A DNA stretch of 64,000 bases from Lycorma delicatula (lineage: Eukaryota; Arthropoda; Insecta; Hemiptera; Fulgoridae): positions 323,694,147-323,758,146 of the forward strand of contig NC_134455.1 of assembly GCF_047948215.1 (NCBI RefSeq), read 5' to 3'. Made by a program: the position numbers and the translations under genes. This document shows positions 12,860-24,800 of this stretch, piece by piece (position 1 is the stretch's first letter; the number at the start of each line of letters is the position of its first letter). Below the pieces are notes generated by a model, which did no database searches, had not been told where the DNA came from, and saw only the letters and a program-made list of their open reading frames with translations.

Positions 12860-13850
12860 TTTTTCAGGCTGGAAAGAGGAGTGACATAAGTAATTATAGA
12901 TCGATTGCATTGTTACCTATTATTTTCAATTACCTATTACCAATTACCTATTATTTTTAATTCAGCAAAGTGTTAAAAGCAACTTTTTGACTTTGAGTAA
13001 AATCAATTTCTTTATAGCAACAATATAAATTCTGGGTAGGGTAAAATACAGAATTTACGTTTCTTGTTTTATCTTCTAGATTTAATATTCAATACAGAGG
13101 TAATTTATTGGCTGGCTTATTCTAGGACCTTAAAAAGGCTTTTGATAGGGTATTAAAAAAGTTATGGTCTACTGATATAAGAGGTATGTGTAACTGATGT
13201 TAAAAGTCTTAAATTTAATAGACAGGTGAAGATGAATGGAATATTTTGTAAACTAAATAATATATAACATATAAACATTATATACATATAATGCATGATG
13301 TATCACAGATTGATACTTGGCCTCGATACTTTTCTTGATTTATATAAATGATCTTTGTTTAGGAAAGTTCAAGAGCAATGTGACAATTTTTGCAGATATC
13401 ACTGCTTTACGAAATGAAGCTAACTCAGTTCAAGACGTAAACACTAATATTGAAGAGGAGTTTGGAAGAATACTACGGTGGTTAGTAATATCGAAGAAAA
13501 CTGTAAAGAATACTTTGGTGGTTAGTTATAAAAATGGAATTTCTCTGAATACAGCCAAGAAAAATTATATTGTATTTCAGTTAAAAAATATATAGATTAA
13601 TTTTGAAAATATTAGTATCATAGTTACAATATAGGGAATTACAATCAATGAAATTATCCATGTATTCCAAGTAAAGAATCTAGGTATAATTTTGGTTATA
13701 AACCTTTCATAGAAAGATCGTATCAGTAAAATAAAATAAAGAATTTGGGTATAATGTTACTAAATTTTATTATTTAAGGTCTTTCTGTCTGATAAAAATG
13801 TTTAAAATGTTGTACTGTTCTTTGGTTGGATTGCGGATTGGCCATTTGTA

Positions 13851-13888
<38 letters not shown>

Positions 13889-14230
13889 TAATTTGGAACT
13901 ATTGCAAAAACACTTAATGCAGTTGATGTTAGGGAGGAGCAGGCTTATTATGGAGAAACTTTATTTGAACAAATTATTATTTTTCCCTTAAAATTCTTAA
14001 TCCTCTTTTAAGTAATGAAAATATTTATAATAAATATGATAATTATAAAGATTATTAAGTTGTATTTGTGAACCTCTTTAAGGTGCTGATAACATATGTT
14101 CTGTCTCGACCAAGGTTGGAGGTCTTGAAGATAATTTATGGGACTAAAAGATTTTAGGATGCTACCTGATAATGTTGTGATTTGATTAACAATATTTAAA
14201 GGCAAGGTATATTTCCTAGCTGTAGAGAGT
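12860..14230 (+). mobile_element. LINE reverse-transcriptase remnant
   Basis: The plus strand begins with AGKRSDISNYRSIALLPI (about 12,868), the start of the RT fingers. Next comes LKKAFDRVLKKLW (about 13,133), the LKKAFD block. The frame 13,317-13,595 then encodes ILFLIYINDL (RT box 3/4) and FADI at 13,389-13,400, where the second catalytic Asp of FADD has become Ile. It continues with NGISLNTAKKNYIVFQL. Downstream to about 14,230 there are thumb-like pieces (LNPLLSNENIYN and similar) with stops and frameshifts. An (AT)15 microsatellite interrupts it at 13,854-13,883. The order suggests a Jockey/CR1-like LINE. It has no endonuclease region and is clearly dead. Confidence 0.8.
13854..13883. 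repeat. (AT)15 microsatellite
   Basis: A perfect dinucleotide run inside the LINE remnant. Confidence 0.95.
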
Positions 14231-15631
14231 ACATATAGTATATATAAATTATTGATTGAATCTTTAATCTCATGCGTCTCTTTTCTTAATCTTTTTCCTT
14301 TTTTAATTTTTTTAGTAGATCTTTTAGTGTGATAATATTTTTGTATATCTTGAACCGGGATATCTTACACTTCTCGCAGTTTAAAATAAGTTTAATTTAA
14401 ATAGTTTCATAGACTAGCTTAATACATGTATCAAAGACTTATTATGAACATCTTATAAATATTGTAAAGTAATTTATAAAAGTAATAAGTAAATCTTTTA
14501 CTCTGATCAGTAAACAATATTACATTATATAGATATGTAACGATTGGGTAGACATGCCTATTGATAGTGTGTCTGGTTTAAATATTATATGCTTTTCAGT
14601 GTTTTCAGCCACTAATAATATTTGCTGATATGTTGTTCTCTTTTAATTATTACTTGATATGTATGGTGTTATTTTAGTTGTATCATAGCAACAACCGTGT
14701 TAATGGTATACAATATTTGTTTGTGTATCACAAGCATTCGTTCTCTTTTCATTTATTTTTTGTGTATGGAGTGTTCCGGGACGTATTTCCCAAAATTCAG
14801 GTACTTGGGTAAAACTACTTTAATTAAATTTGGCAAATCAGAGACTTCTGTGTTATTCTACACAATAAAAAAAATTTGTAATCGTCACCATCAGAAATGT
14901 GAAAATGGCGGCTATCTTAATTTTTTAATCTTTAATATCTTTGTAATTATTTATCTGATCAAATTTTTACTTATTACAAAATTTATTAAGCATTTTATTT
15001 TGAACAAAATGAAATCTCATTTGTAAAAATCCGCTGACAAATGCAGGCAATTAACCCGGCAGTACGCTTGCGCACCGTAATGCACACAAGTTGATAATTT
15101 TTTGCTTGTTTTTATTTCCTTCATTAAATATAATAAAAATTAATAATAATAGATAAATTAAAGGAAGAGAGATAAGCGAGGAAGAATGAAGTATTGCAAG
15201 AAGAAAAACTACATATCGCGCCAGGAAGAGATCACTTAAAAACATTATTCACTGTCGACATCTCCCCTCCCACTTATTGAACATCGGCCCACACATTCAG
15301 TTAAAACCTCCGGTATATTATACCGAAGACACGGACTCGCATGTCAAACAGATCAACGCCTAAATAGCTCGATATCCTGTTTACGACATTTTTCCAAAAA
15401 TCAATGGGATGAAAAATCTAATTTTGACATAAATTCAGCCGTGAAAAAACAAACTTACTTATTATCGTAAAATTCTGACGGTGCAACTCCAAATAAGCTA
15501 CTAAAGTCTCTTTTTAAGAGAGATCTTTTGTTTTTAAAAGGACCTCTCGGAAAATAATTAAATTACGTTAACTTACGCACGGTCGCGAAAATGACATTAA
15601 AGAAAAATTAACTTATTTTTGGTAATTCTTT
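14231..15631. other. AT-rich sequence across the end of CpG domain 1
   Basis: The 109-codon frame at 14,697-15,026 (+) is lysine- and isoleucine-rich and shows no motif. Within it, 14,775-14,915 has phrases such as 'aaatggcggctatctt' that look like old insect DNA-repeat text, but I cannot set ends. A small palindrome (cggtatattataccg) lies near 15,312. CpG returns sharply after about 15,050. Confidence 0.4.
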
Positions 15632-15780
15632 CCTTTCTTTTTCTGCTTAGCCTATGGAACCACCGAAAGGTGGTTCATCATCCTTCAGAGGATGATGTGT
15701 ATGAATGGTAAATGGTGTATACTTGTACAGTCTCAGGTCGACCATTCCTGGGATATGGTAATACTAGTAAAGAACAACTG
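15632..15780 (-). repeat. SINE copy B, short and diverged
   Basis: It shares the 'ttctgcttagcc' end, 'cttcagaggatgatg', 'gtatgaatggtaaatg', 'acttgtacagtctcaggtcgaccattcctggga' and 'aaagaacaactg' with the other SINE copies. The body middle is deleted and no tRNA-like head follows. The shared text is clear but interrupted by many substitutions. Confidence 0.7.
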
Positions 15781-15789
15781 AATGCCATT

Positions 15790-16340
15790 AACCTACACAA
15801 CCTGCCGCCTCGTTTTTAATGTTTACGGGGTTCCAGTCGTTTAATATGACTTTATGTATTTTATTTATTTATTTATTTTTCTTTTTGGGCGAAAAATGTT
15901 TTATGTTATCATCGGCCGGAAAACAAAATATGAAATATAAATACAAAATCTAATAGAATAACAAAACTTAAAGTAGAAATATAAAAAAAAAACTAAAATA
16001 TTAAAAAAAAGGGAAAAATAAAAACTTAAAGACTCAAAAAACATTGTACAAGTATGTAGAATGTAGAAATTCAAAACTGCTTAAGTGAAAAGTGGTTGTG
16101 ATAAAATGGCTCGTTTTAAAAGTATACCAGTTGAAACTCATTCCAAAAACAGTTACGTTCGGAATGCGGTATAAATATATGGCAGATTAGCAGGAAAATC
16201 TTTTTTCATGGGCGGTGATCATATACGACTATCACTCATAGAAGCAGTAAATATTCTTCCAAGAAAAAATGTATTAGCCCACATGAATCAGATGGATACA
16301 AAGAACAATTTTTTTTAACCCTAATTATGCTCAAGCGGGT
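15790..16340. repeat. probable interspersed repeat with A-rich body
   Basis: After a (TTTA)n run near 15,855 comes 'ctttttgggcgaaaaatgttttatgttatcatcggccgg', then a long A-rich tract (15,925-16,060) and more complex sequence up to about 16,340. The abrupt A-rich section and the compact GC-bearing block suggest an old retroelement 3' end. I see no coding motif, and the borders are guesses. Confidence 0.35.
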
Positions 16341-17317
16341 TTGTGCAGGTCCATCCTCATGTTAAAAAATAGAATATGGAATATATAAAAAAGATAATGG
16401 TTTAGAGATTACATCGGACAAACAAACAAACTCTATATAATATTAAATTTTAAATTTAATAAAAATGACCGATTAATATTATTATATTTATAATTATTAT
16501 TTTCATTGGAAAAACCCCATATCACAAATCTAGACTCATATTACTAATACTTAATGATTTAAGTCGGATAAATCAATAAAGTGTACTCTGGTAAACCGAT
16601 TCAGGCAAAGATCTAGAGAAGGGATGTTTCATGTTTTTAGAACAGTTCTGGGTGAAATCAACCGTTAAGATTTAGGCTATACAAAAGGATCGAACACCAT
16701 GAAAAGGATCGAATGGATGTGTGTGTTACGCAGAAGACGATGGGGATTTGTCGAATCGATCGTAACAAGCATGAAACGTGACGCACCAAAGACGAAAAAC
16801 TCTATAGCACTCCAAAGACGAAAGTAGTAACTCGTACAGCTTCACCCTCCCACAGGTATCATTCAAGCCGCTCTCGAGTCCACGTCGCGGTATTTCTTTG
16901 GGTCGGTTTGAGACTTCTTGTCGCAAAGAACAAAGATTACTGCACAATCCTACTGAAAAACGCTCAGATTGTACCACTTTAACATCGGCAATATGACGGG
17001 AGTCCACTATCCGTATTCTTCAGCAATGATTCGTCGTTTACTGGAAAATTTCGAACGGGACCTATTCAGTTACCTGAAGTACAGTCTGCACTTACTCTAA
17101 GCAACCTCTGTGTTTTGAAAATTTGAAGAAATTTCCGAGAGAAGTGATTCACGAGTAATTAGTTGAATGATGCTGTCAGCAGTGGTTAAATGAATTTGTG
17201 ACTGTGTTTTAAAGCGCACGGATTGCTACGATGTTGGCGGTTATCGCGTAAAAAAGCAGGCAGTTTTTGATGGAAAAAATTTAATCGTAACATTTTCATT
17301 AATTTTTATAGTAAAAC
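16341..17317. other. non-coding stretch with a GC-richer middle
   Basis: 16,680-17,100 is richer in GC and CpG than its flanks. It contains a 93-codon minus frame (16,726-17,007) rich in Arg, Cys and Ser that I do not recognise, and a short direct duplication of CCAAAGACGAAA (about 16,786 and 16,812). It could be an old insertion, or an exon that I cannot identify. Confidence 0.35.
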
Positions 17318-17440
17318 CCGGTTTCCGTAGCGGAATGGTAGCGTCTCGTCCTTTCATCCGGAGGTCCCCGGTTCGAGTCCCGGGCAGACACGCGATTTTT
17401 CATACGCTACTAATTTTCATTTTCATATTCCCCCGTAAAA
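17318..17440 (+). mobile_element. tRNA-derived SINE
   Basis: The head has a near-consensus RNA polymerase III box A (TAGCGGAATGG, 17,328-17,338) and a perfect box B (GGTTCGAGTCC, 17,370-17,380), spaced as in tRNA genes. The T-arm pairs (CCCGG/CCGGG). The acceptor stem pairs at only about five of seven positions and the anticodon stem is irregular around TTCATCC, so this is a SINE promoter head, not a working tRNA gene. The text continues past the tRNA part into 'cgcgatttttcatacgctac'. I recall this phrase as a common tail in hemipteran repeats, but could not check it. Confidence 0.7.
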
Positions 17441-20400
17441 GCGTCTTTGAAAGCTTCTGAAGTAAATTAATTCATAAAAAAAATTTTTACGCTCAGATTA
17501 GATCTAATAGATAAGATTAATGACAAAGATTAGAAAATCTGCGATGAATTTTTTTTCCTAATTCAGAAGTCTAGAAAGGTTCAACTCCCTATCTAAAACG
17601 GTGTTTGTAAAATATTATTCTTACTATCAACCGTCGAGAAAGTAAAAAACACATCTACTGGTTATTTTGTCTACTAGTAGTTACAGACACGCTATTAAAA
17701 ATGTAACGGCAAACTTCTAACGCCAGTTTCAAAATTATCTTTTCGCCTTATTACTGTTTCTATCACTTTTTAAAAAAATTATATTACAAATAAAATAGAT
17801 TATATGAAGTCCGGATATGTCGCTTGAGTTTATCTCTTAATATGATTAACGATTCGATAACCGAGAAGTTTTTAATTTAGTAATTAACTTATGAAAGCCA
17901 AAACTCTAAAATATAATTAAAATTATTTTCATAAATGCCGTTAAAAGTCTATTATTAATACGCCATTCATGATGAAATTGGTTTTATTAACATTTATATT
18001 TCATAACGACTTTAGATAATCCCTTATAACTGATGTAACCTCAATATTTTCCACTATTATAAGATCAATGATCTTATTGTTAATTTATTTTTGTTTCATT
18101 AAAATCAATAAAAGAATTTTTTCAATATCTCTCCCGACAAGATCTTTCAGTCTATTTTTATTTAGCCGCATAACTTTCTGTTAGTGAATGATTTAATTTT
18201 CGATAAATGTAATAAAAATCTATTAAAAATAAATAATTCATGTTAGAAAACAATGAACAGACAATTTCCGACTTAACAGTTCTGTATGATGTAACAAAGT
18301 ATTAAAAAAACATTTTTAAAGTGATTTATGAATTAAAATTCGAGGTAAGTTAATTGGAAACTCTTTATATTAAAAAGAGATAGTATATTTTCACTTTGAA
18401 CTTGATCTTAAGAGTAATCAGGGCGTATCGTAACTTTACGTGTTGAACTGATAGTTTGGCAGCACGGTAACAAATGGCACTTTACCAAGACAGCAGAACA
18501 GAGAAGCAGCGAGCTCAATTTATTTTGGGATATTATGTTGGCTCAGCAGCCAGAACACTCCCCTTTACTGTTGTGTTTAAAAACTACAGAATCGAAAATA
18601 GAACGCGGGCGGTGGTTGCGCCCCATTATCAAAAGAGAAAATTAAGTCGAATTCCAACGGTCAAGAACGACATTATGCACAACCAAAAAAAAGCTTCATA
18701 CCCACAGCTCAACGCTCTCCAAAAAAAATCTTAATTATTTAAACGAGCCGCAAGATACAACACCAGTGTATGATGAACAAATATTAATTTTAGTTTTGTT
18801 ATAACATTTGTTACACAATTACATTAACTCTTTCCATGCAGCATGTTACTTAGTAAGTCGTTCGATAACATCGTCACAATAGGAACCTTAGTTAGGTGTA
18901 TAATATTCTAAACGATTCAATTCTTACACCGTTCAAGCATATTCCACAATAGGCTACTTAAAACCTAAAAATGTTTCCCGCGAGTTTCAATTACAGTGTA
19001 AACGATAAATCAACAATAGAATAAAAAGAAAAATAACAAAATAACGAAAAACAATAAATTTTTAAAGTCGATGCAATTTTAGAGCTCAATCAACTTTTCA
19101 GTTTTTCTTAAATGTAGGAGAAATTTCTTTGAGAAAATTATACGATTACATTACGCAGAAATTATCTCGATAAACGATTTAATCGTGTTGTAATTATGAT
19201 ATACGCTTCAATTACATTCGAAACTAGATTCTACTTCAAAAAAAAAATAATCACAGAACATCTGTTAAAAATACCTCCCGTTATTGATACATAAGGACTT
19301 AAAACTTAATCGGCTGTTTATTTATTTATACAGACTTAATCCTTAAAGAACAATAACGACTATTTTCCTGGAATATATCGACTTTTGTAGAAAAAAAACG
19401 CAGGCTGTGTAAAATATATAACGAAAGCAATGACAGGATATGTTATATGTTGACGTTTACAAAATCTTGTTTTGGCACCTCGCCGATAATCATAAAATTT
19501 CTTTTGCAATCAAATTTTTTTTTTAGCTTTTATTCGAGTTCCCCAAAATAATTATACTTAAAATATACCCGAAGATGAGTAATTGAAATACCTATTTAAA
19601 AAAATAAAATTTAACCGTTTTATAATTACCAGGTAGCTCACACAGCTCGTTTTTAACTGACATGAGTTTTTCAAATGACGCTACTGTCTATCATATATAT
19701 ATCCCAAACGTTTGTTGTTTGAGGCAAAAGCAAATATTTTTATGGGATCTTCACCTTTAAGTTTTTAGCGGGTGATATTTATTTTAATAGGTCATATCAA
19801 GGAAAATCTGTGATAATAGTATCCTGATAGTCGCATTACTGCCGAAGTCTGTGAAAACTGCGAATTTAATTTGTAAAGCAACCACAGGAAAATCGCAGAT
19901 ACTAACAAATTGTAGGCGTCCGTAGAGATACTTGATGCTTGATTTTATTTAAAAGAACAGTTTTAGATGTAAAATGTTCCAAGAACCGCCTCCCCGTGAG
20001 TGAGCTGCTTTTAGATAAATCCAAAACGACTTCGACAGCCAGTAAGTATTTGATTCATAGCTTGTGATAAAATCAACTTGTGCACAATTATTTTATTTTT
20101 GCGGAAAGCAGTCTGTTAGTAAAAATATTTCTTATTCAAACAATTTGATAGTAATCTGGTCATTACTTTTTCAAAACGCTTCGTTAAGGACACTAGCAAA
20201 TAAACGGATGTTTGTTTTGTTATCGAGACGTGTCATGGCATTTTTATTTTATATATGTGGGTATGAAAACGCCAACAAGGAATCTGTAAACACGCCCTCT
20301 CTCAAGGAACAATTCATTAGATATGTTAAATGTTTAAAAATAGAACAAAACAATATTTCGATAAAAAATGAAATCTTGTATGGATCGGCCGACCACCTTT

Positions 20401-22540
20401 TCTATATGGAGTATTATTCAATATTATAATCGATGTATCGATAAGTTATAACTTTTAATAAAGCAATAATACGAGTATACCGCTTTTTAAAAATTTTTTA
20501 AAGATATGTTTATTAAACGTGAACTCGGCAGTCGTAACATGCTAATAAAAGAATTCGCTGTATTTTTAACATAGCTGAAATACGCAAATTTAAAATTAAA
20601 TAAAAAATAATTTTAAATATATTCAAGTTTTATCTAATTAGTAAAAATCCCATTTTCTAGCAGAGGGCTGAGTAAACTTTGTGTAAACATTCCTTCATCT
20701 CCATTTAAACGAGTTAGTTTTAAGAGTTCTCAATGGAAATGGACGATCGTAATGCACGTAAAAATTATTCAAGAAGTAATGGTGTGTGTAGAAAACGAAT
20801 TTATCATCTAGGCGGATCAGTTATGAAACGTAATTAAAATGAAGGAAATCGTTGCGTTTACAAAAAAGAAGGTAGTTCAAAAACTATGTAAATTAATATT
20901 TTCTGTAACTAGCAATTATGATCTACTTACATAATACTCAAAGCTGTTTATTCTAGCTAGTTCTTCACGCTGGTGATAAATGAATTTAAAAATTTGACTG
21001 ATACCGCAGAAATGCAAAACGTACCTAGTTAGTTTTTAAAATACAACTCCTCTTTTACACGATTTGACGCCCAGTCTTCGTATAGGCTTAATATCTATCA
21101 TAATTAATTTTATTATAATAACAGAAATGAATATGGATAAAACTGTAATAAAATACTGGAAATATCTGGAGATGACTGTAATAAATTATTGTTAAGGGAA
21201 ACGAATGAAAATTCTCTTACAACAACGATCTCCATAGAGACCTCTTTCAGCACTGTGAAAGTATTAGTTTATAGCGTCAATCCCCTAACCTTATAAGCTA
21301 AGTGGATAGCTTGTGGTGTGGGTAACAGTTCATCCAGGGCGATGAAAATACGCATTCCGATCTGCAAGTAACAAAAGAATCTTTATCGGGACGATAGTTA
21401 TCGTGAAAACAAAGAAAATAAAACTGATTTATAATATTAAACGCTCAGGAAACACGGTATGATCAAAATCCAGTTATCTGGGTTTTGACGCGACTATATA
21501 ATCTAACCTTAATAATTTAATTTGTTAATAGACATTTAATTATAGATTATTTCTTAAATTATTTATTAATTACAACAAATAATATGCAAGATTGTTATTG
21601 TGTACTTTGTTATTGATGTTATGGAATGTTGAATTTGCGCAAACGAATAAACAAACCAAATCGCAAACGTACGGGGAAAAAGGAATTACGCTTACTCATA
21701 ATATTTCGTAATTCCCAAAAGTAGTTCAAACAATTTTCAATCCTATCGATCGACGCAAATAATTGTTTTTGATCAGAAATAAATAAATTTTTCTTCATCT
21801 GATATTCGTAAATACAGATGTTTTCCATCGTATCACGGAATTTTCATGTGCCTCCAAATTTGTGACTGTGTAATAAAAACACAACATTCTTTCTGTCGCA
21901 AAATGTAATACGGCTTTCATAGTTATTCATTTGACCATAAATCACGCGAATCGTATCATAAACCAATTATCGTAACTGGAATGTCGTGAACACCTGAGCG
22001 ATTATGTTACAGATGGAAGTGTGAACGCACTTGAATATGCCACTTTTATAGATGAAAAAAGTAATAATGCGGTAACTATTCATTTTACAGCACGCTCATT
22101 GTGTTCATATGGACACAAGTACGTTTTCCTACAAATTGTGTACATTTATGCAACTGTGACTCAGATAAGATGGCAGATGTTAAAAAGAACGTCAAATAAT
22201 GAAAGTACAATAATAAATTGTTTAAACTTTTCTTCGTGTACAATTTATGTTTAGTATCTTTGATGTTCAGAATCACAAACTAGACAATAAAATCTCTAAA
22301 ATTTGACAAATATTATATTTGAAAATACATTTAATTTCATAAATAAATATTTTTTGTATTTCATCAGTTAATGCCAGTCAATTCCATTTTTTAGTTTTAC
22401 TTTTCCGGCGAATATCGATAGATAGATATATTTAAAGGGAAATTATGGAGATTTTCGTCAAAAATGGGATATCAGTTTTTTTGAAAATCTTTTAGATCTA
22501 GGGTCCAACTAATTGTACGTGCTTATCTACATACTTATGT
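17441..22540. other. CpG-normal AT-rich stretch, no recognised gene
   Basis: Two frames were looked at closely. 18,474-18,734 (+, 86 codons) is rich in Arg, Lys and Gln (MALYQDSRTEKQRAQFILGY at its start) and vaguely resembles the N-terminus of mariner-type transposases, but no later domain follows. 20,064-20,429 (+, 121 codons) is the longest frame in this stretch and has no motif. I counted about 30 CpG in 18,001-19,000. No long repeats with clear ends were seen. Confidence 0.45.
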
Positions 22541-22640
22541 ATAGCAAGTCCAAGATGAATTGGCACAGATCTGAACTGAGCGATAGTTGCCTAGATAGCG
22601 CGGGGCTACAATATACTACTCTCGTGGAAGACAGTATATT
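22540..22640 (+). repeat. left member of an inverted dispersed pair
   Basis: AATTGGCACAGATCTGA at 22,558-22,574 is repeated exactly in reverse complement at 26,794-26,810. Weaker similarity extends on both sides ('agcaagtccaag' before, 'atagttg' after). The plus frame here reads KMNWHRSELSDSCLDSA, loosely like the dimerisation end of hAT transposases; that is only a suggestion. Confidence 0.5.
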
Positions 22641-22863
22641 TACGGTATAAAACATTTTACGCTATATATACGGTATCCTTTTTTTTCTTTAATTTTTTTT
22701 TAAACTTTTACGGTATACATTTTTTTTAGTATTTTTTATACTAGTGTTCCAATCAACAAACAAATTCATATCATAAATTTTTCAATTATTTGTAGTCTTA
22801 TATTTACATAAAAAAGTAAAATTCATAACCGAATAAAACAATACACAAATATTTAGCTGACTA

Positions 22864-23099
22864 AAATAATTTTAGGACGGTATCTCAGAATCGATTTGAC
22901 AACAAGCTTTGATGGTGATGATTATGTGAAAGTCATAACTTCAAATTAAAAATTTAATGTTTTTGAAACATCCGCTTATGAAAAAAGTGGCTAAAAATCA
23001 AATTTTTAATTTGAAGCTATGATTTTCACATAATCTTACATATCACCATCAAAGCTTGTTGTCAAATCCATTCTGAGATACCGTCCTAAAATTATTTTT
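22864..23099. mobile_element. fold-back MITE with arms of about 90-100 bp
   Basis: The left arm (22,864 to about 22,957) begins AAATAATTTTAGGACGGTAT. The right arm, read in reverse from 23,099, begins with the same text and continues through 'ctcagaat(c/g)gatttgacaacaagctttgatggtgat', 'gattatgtgaaa(g/a)tcata(a/g)cttcaaattaaaaattt'. Only a few substitutions and one small indel separate the arms, and the central spacer is about 40 bases. With no coding capacity this fits a MITE or fold-back element. No clear flanking target duplication was recognised. Confidence 0.85.
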
Positions 23100-23100
23100 T

Positions 23101-23989
23101 ACCTTTCAGTGCGTTTAATTTAAGAGTGGTTTTTAAAAAGTTTTTTATATATTATTTATTTTGTACTTTAGTTTATACTTTACGGCTGCGCTAGCGCACA
23201 GGTTTGAGCGTATTTAGCGAAAGATCGGATATGTACGGTGGGTGAGTGCAATCAAAACATAGGGCTAAACTATTTAATTTCTGGATAACCAACATCCGGT
23301 CGATCAAGAGTGTTCCCAATGTGTTAAAGAGTTAGCGCTCGACCTGCTGATACATACGCCGTTTGAATCGTGAAAACCGGACGAGCGGCTGCCAAAGTAT
23401 TACGGTGGCACCCTATCGCATCTCCTCCCCAATTCCCCAACAGCGCCCCGGGGGCACTTGAAAATATTATCATCCGACGGGTACCAGTGGGAGCGGATGG
23501 TAATCGTCGGGATGTCGAAGAAATCTTTCAGAGCGCTAGGACCGACAGTTTTTGAGATATTTGGGATTTTCGTCCGAAAATTCGGATCCGGTTAAAAAGT
23601 ACTAAATTTTTCCAAAACTATCAACTTTTTCACAGTCATTTCAACATTATCATAAATTGTTGATGATTTATCATTTTCTTTTTCAAGTTTATCATTATCG
23701 ATTAAATGTTTCTGTATTATATAGACAGTGGGGGTCAATTTAACAGTTTCACTGTTAAATTGCTGCTTCAGCAGATGTTGAATTTTGTTTGGAAACATAA
23801 GTTTTATTATTACTGATGTTTGTATCTTTTTTACTGATGTGATTTTGCTTTTTATTTTCAATTATTTTTATACCTGATTCCTTGGTTTTAATATCATCAT
23901 TTGAAGAACTACTTTCTAATTCTTTTGATGTTTTATCAACCGATATTTTTTTATCCCTGTTGAAATACTGTCAAGAAGTTGGGAACAAA
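23101..23989. other. mixed non-coding DNA with a GC-rich block
   Basis: 23,330-23,590 is GC- and CpG-rich (for example 'cccaacagcgccccgggggc' near 23,437) and includes a 61-codon plus frame (23,370-23,555) of unknown nature. 23,592-23,861 has an 89-codon minus frame rich in Lys, Ile and Thr with no motif. It may be a decayed continuation of the transposase to its right, but the frame does not connect clearly. Confidence 0.35.
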
Positions 23990-24555
23990 TCTCATTTCAC
24001 TACCAACGTGGATAATTACTATCCTTTCTCCTTTGAAATTGGCATTTTCAATAAACATTGCCTCGTTTTCTAATTCTCTTCCACTAGAAGTCCATGATTA
24101 ACAAAAATGTCCGTAAGCTACTCTTTTGCCCATTAAATACCCCATTACTTTTTAGTTTTGCAGTAAGTTTCCTTAGAGAAGGCAAGCAGCCCTCTAAGTA
24201 AAATTTTAACACTTACGTCGTATGGCATTCCGATCGAATCTGTCCGTGTTCGTTACTTCCTTCTTAAGTTTTATTCCTATGCGAGGAGAATTGAATTTAT
24301 TTCCGAAGCTATTTCACCAGTAATTCGTTAAACTGTTCTTTTTGAAACTCCTGTGGCAGACGCAACACGTTCTACAACTTTTTTGGGGTCACTAACAAAC
24401 ATTCCAACTGCAGCTTCTCCTGCCACGTAATTAAAAACGTTGTGTACCATTTCATTCCCTTGGCGGTGAATGTCTTTTCCATAAATTAGACACAATATGC
24501 AAAATAATAAAATAAATTCACTACCATAAGAATACAGCCGACAAAAATTTACCAA
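23990..24555 (-). pseudogene. broken IS630-like (DDE_3-type) transposase N-terminus
   Basis: The minus strand encodes a helix-turn-helix-like segment ending KKVVERVASATGVSKRTV (about 24,328-24,390), of the kind '…AATGVSxRTVxRI…'. After frameshifts come NTDRFDRNAIRRK and then VLKFYLEGCLPSLRKLTAKL, followed by FNGQKSSLRTFLLIMDF. This order (HTH, FDxxxIRR, FY…LPSLRKL, …LRxxLxxMGF) fits the DNA-binding half of IS630-like insect transposases with a DDE_3 catalytic domain. At least two frameshifts and several stops break it. The catalytic Asp-rich half is not seen. I am moderately sure of the superfamily and not of the family. Confidence 0.5.
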
Positions 24556-24800
24556 GTTAACGCGAATAAATTACTTTTAAAATTTCACTTAAGACTTCAA
24601 CTACTTTCAAGAATTGAAACTTCTTATCGAACGATAACCTTATACTCTTTTGATACACACAATTAACTGGACAAGTATAAATTAGAACGGAATCATTTAC
24701 AAAAACAAGTTAGTCTCTTAATGAATCAGGAACGGTTTGTAAAAATAGAGATTTATTGTTTCATTTGATTGTTTAGAATGACACATGGTTTGTGTCATTT
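24556..24800. other. short AT-rich spacer with a hairpin
   Basis: No gene is visible. AATGACAC and GTGTCATT form a short inverted repeat at about 24,777-24,800, just outside the SINE tail. Confidence 0.5.

Larger units (their letters stand above)
6881..15030. other. CpG-depleted domain 1
   Basis: Reading line by line, I count no CpG between about 6885 and 7834 and one between 9001 and 9900. The flanks (6000-6880, and beyond 15,050) have ordinary counts, and overall GC does not change obviously. The right edge is near 15,030-15,055, where CpGs reappear in a cluster. LINE remnants fill 9.95-14.2 kb. In insects with CpG methylation this depletion marks methylated, usually transcribed, DNA; that reading is inference. 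A 79-codon frame at 6964-7203 (+) starts just inside the boundary and has fairly protein-like composition, but I do not recognise it. Confidence 0.7.

Noticed and set aside
17318..17392. Functional tRNA gene
   Set aside because: Acceptor and anticodon stems do not pair properly and the sequence continues into a SINE-like body.
18474..18734. Arg/Gln-rich frame resembling a mariner transposase N-terminus
   Set aside because: Only the first 25 residues look similar; no HTH end, catalytic blocks or terminal repeats follow.
20064..20429. 121-codon frame, one of the longest in the window
   Set aside because: No motif, low-complexity AT-driven composition, no splice or promoter support.
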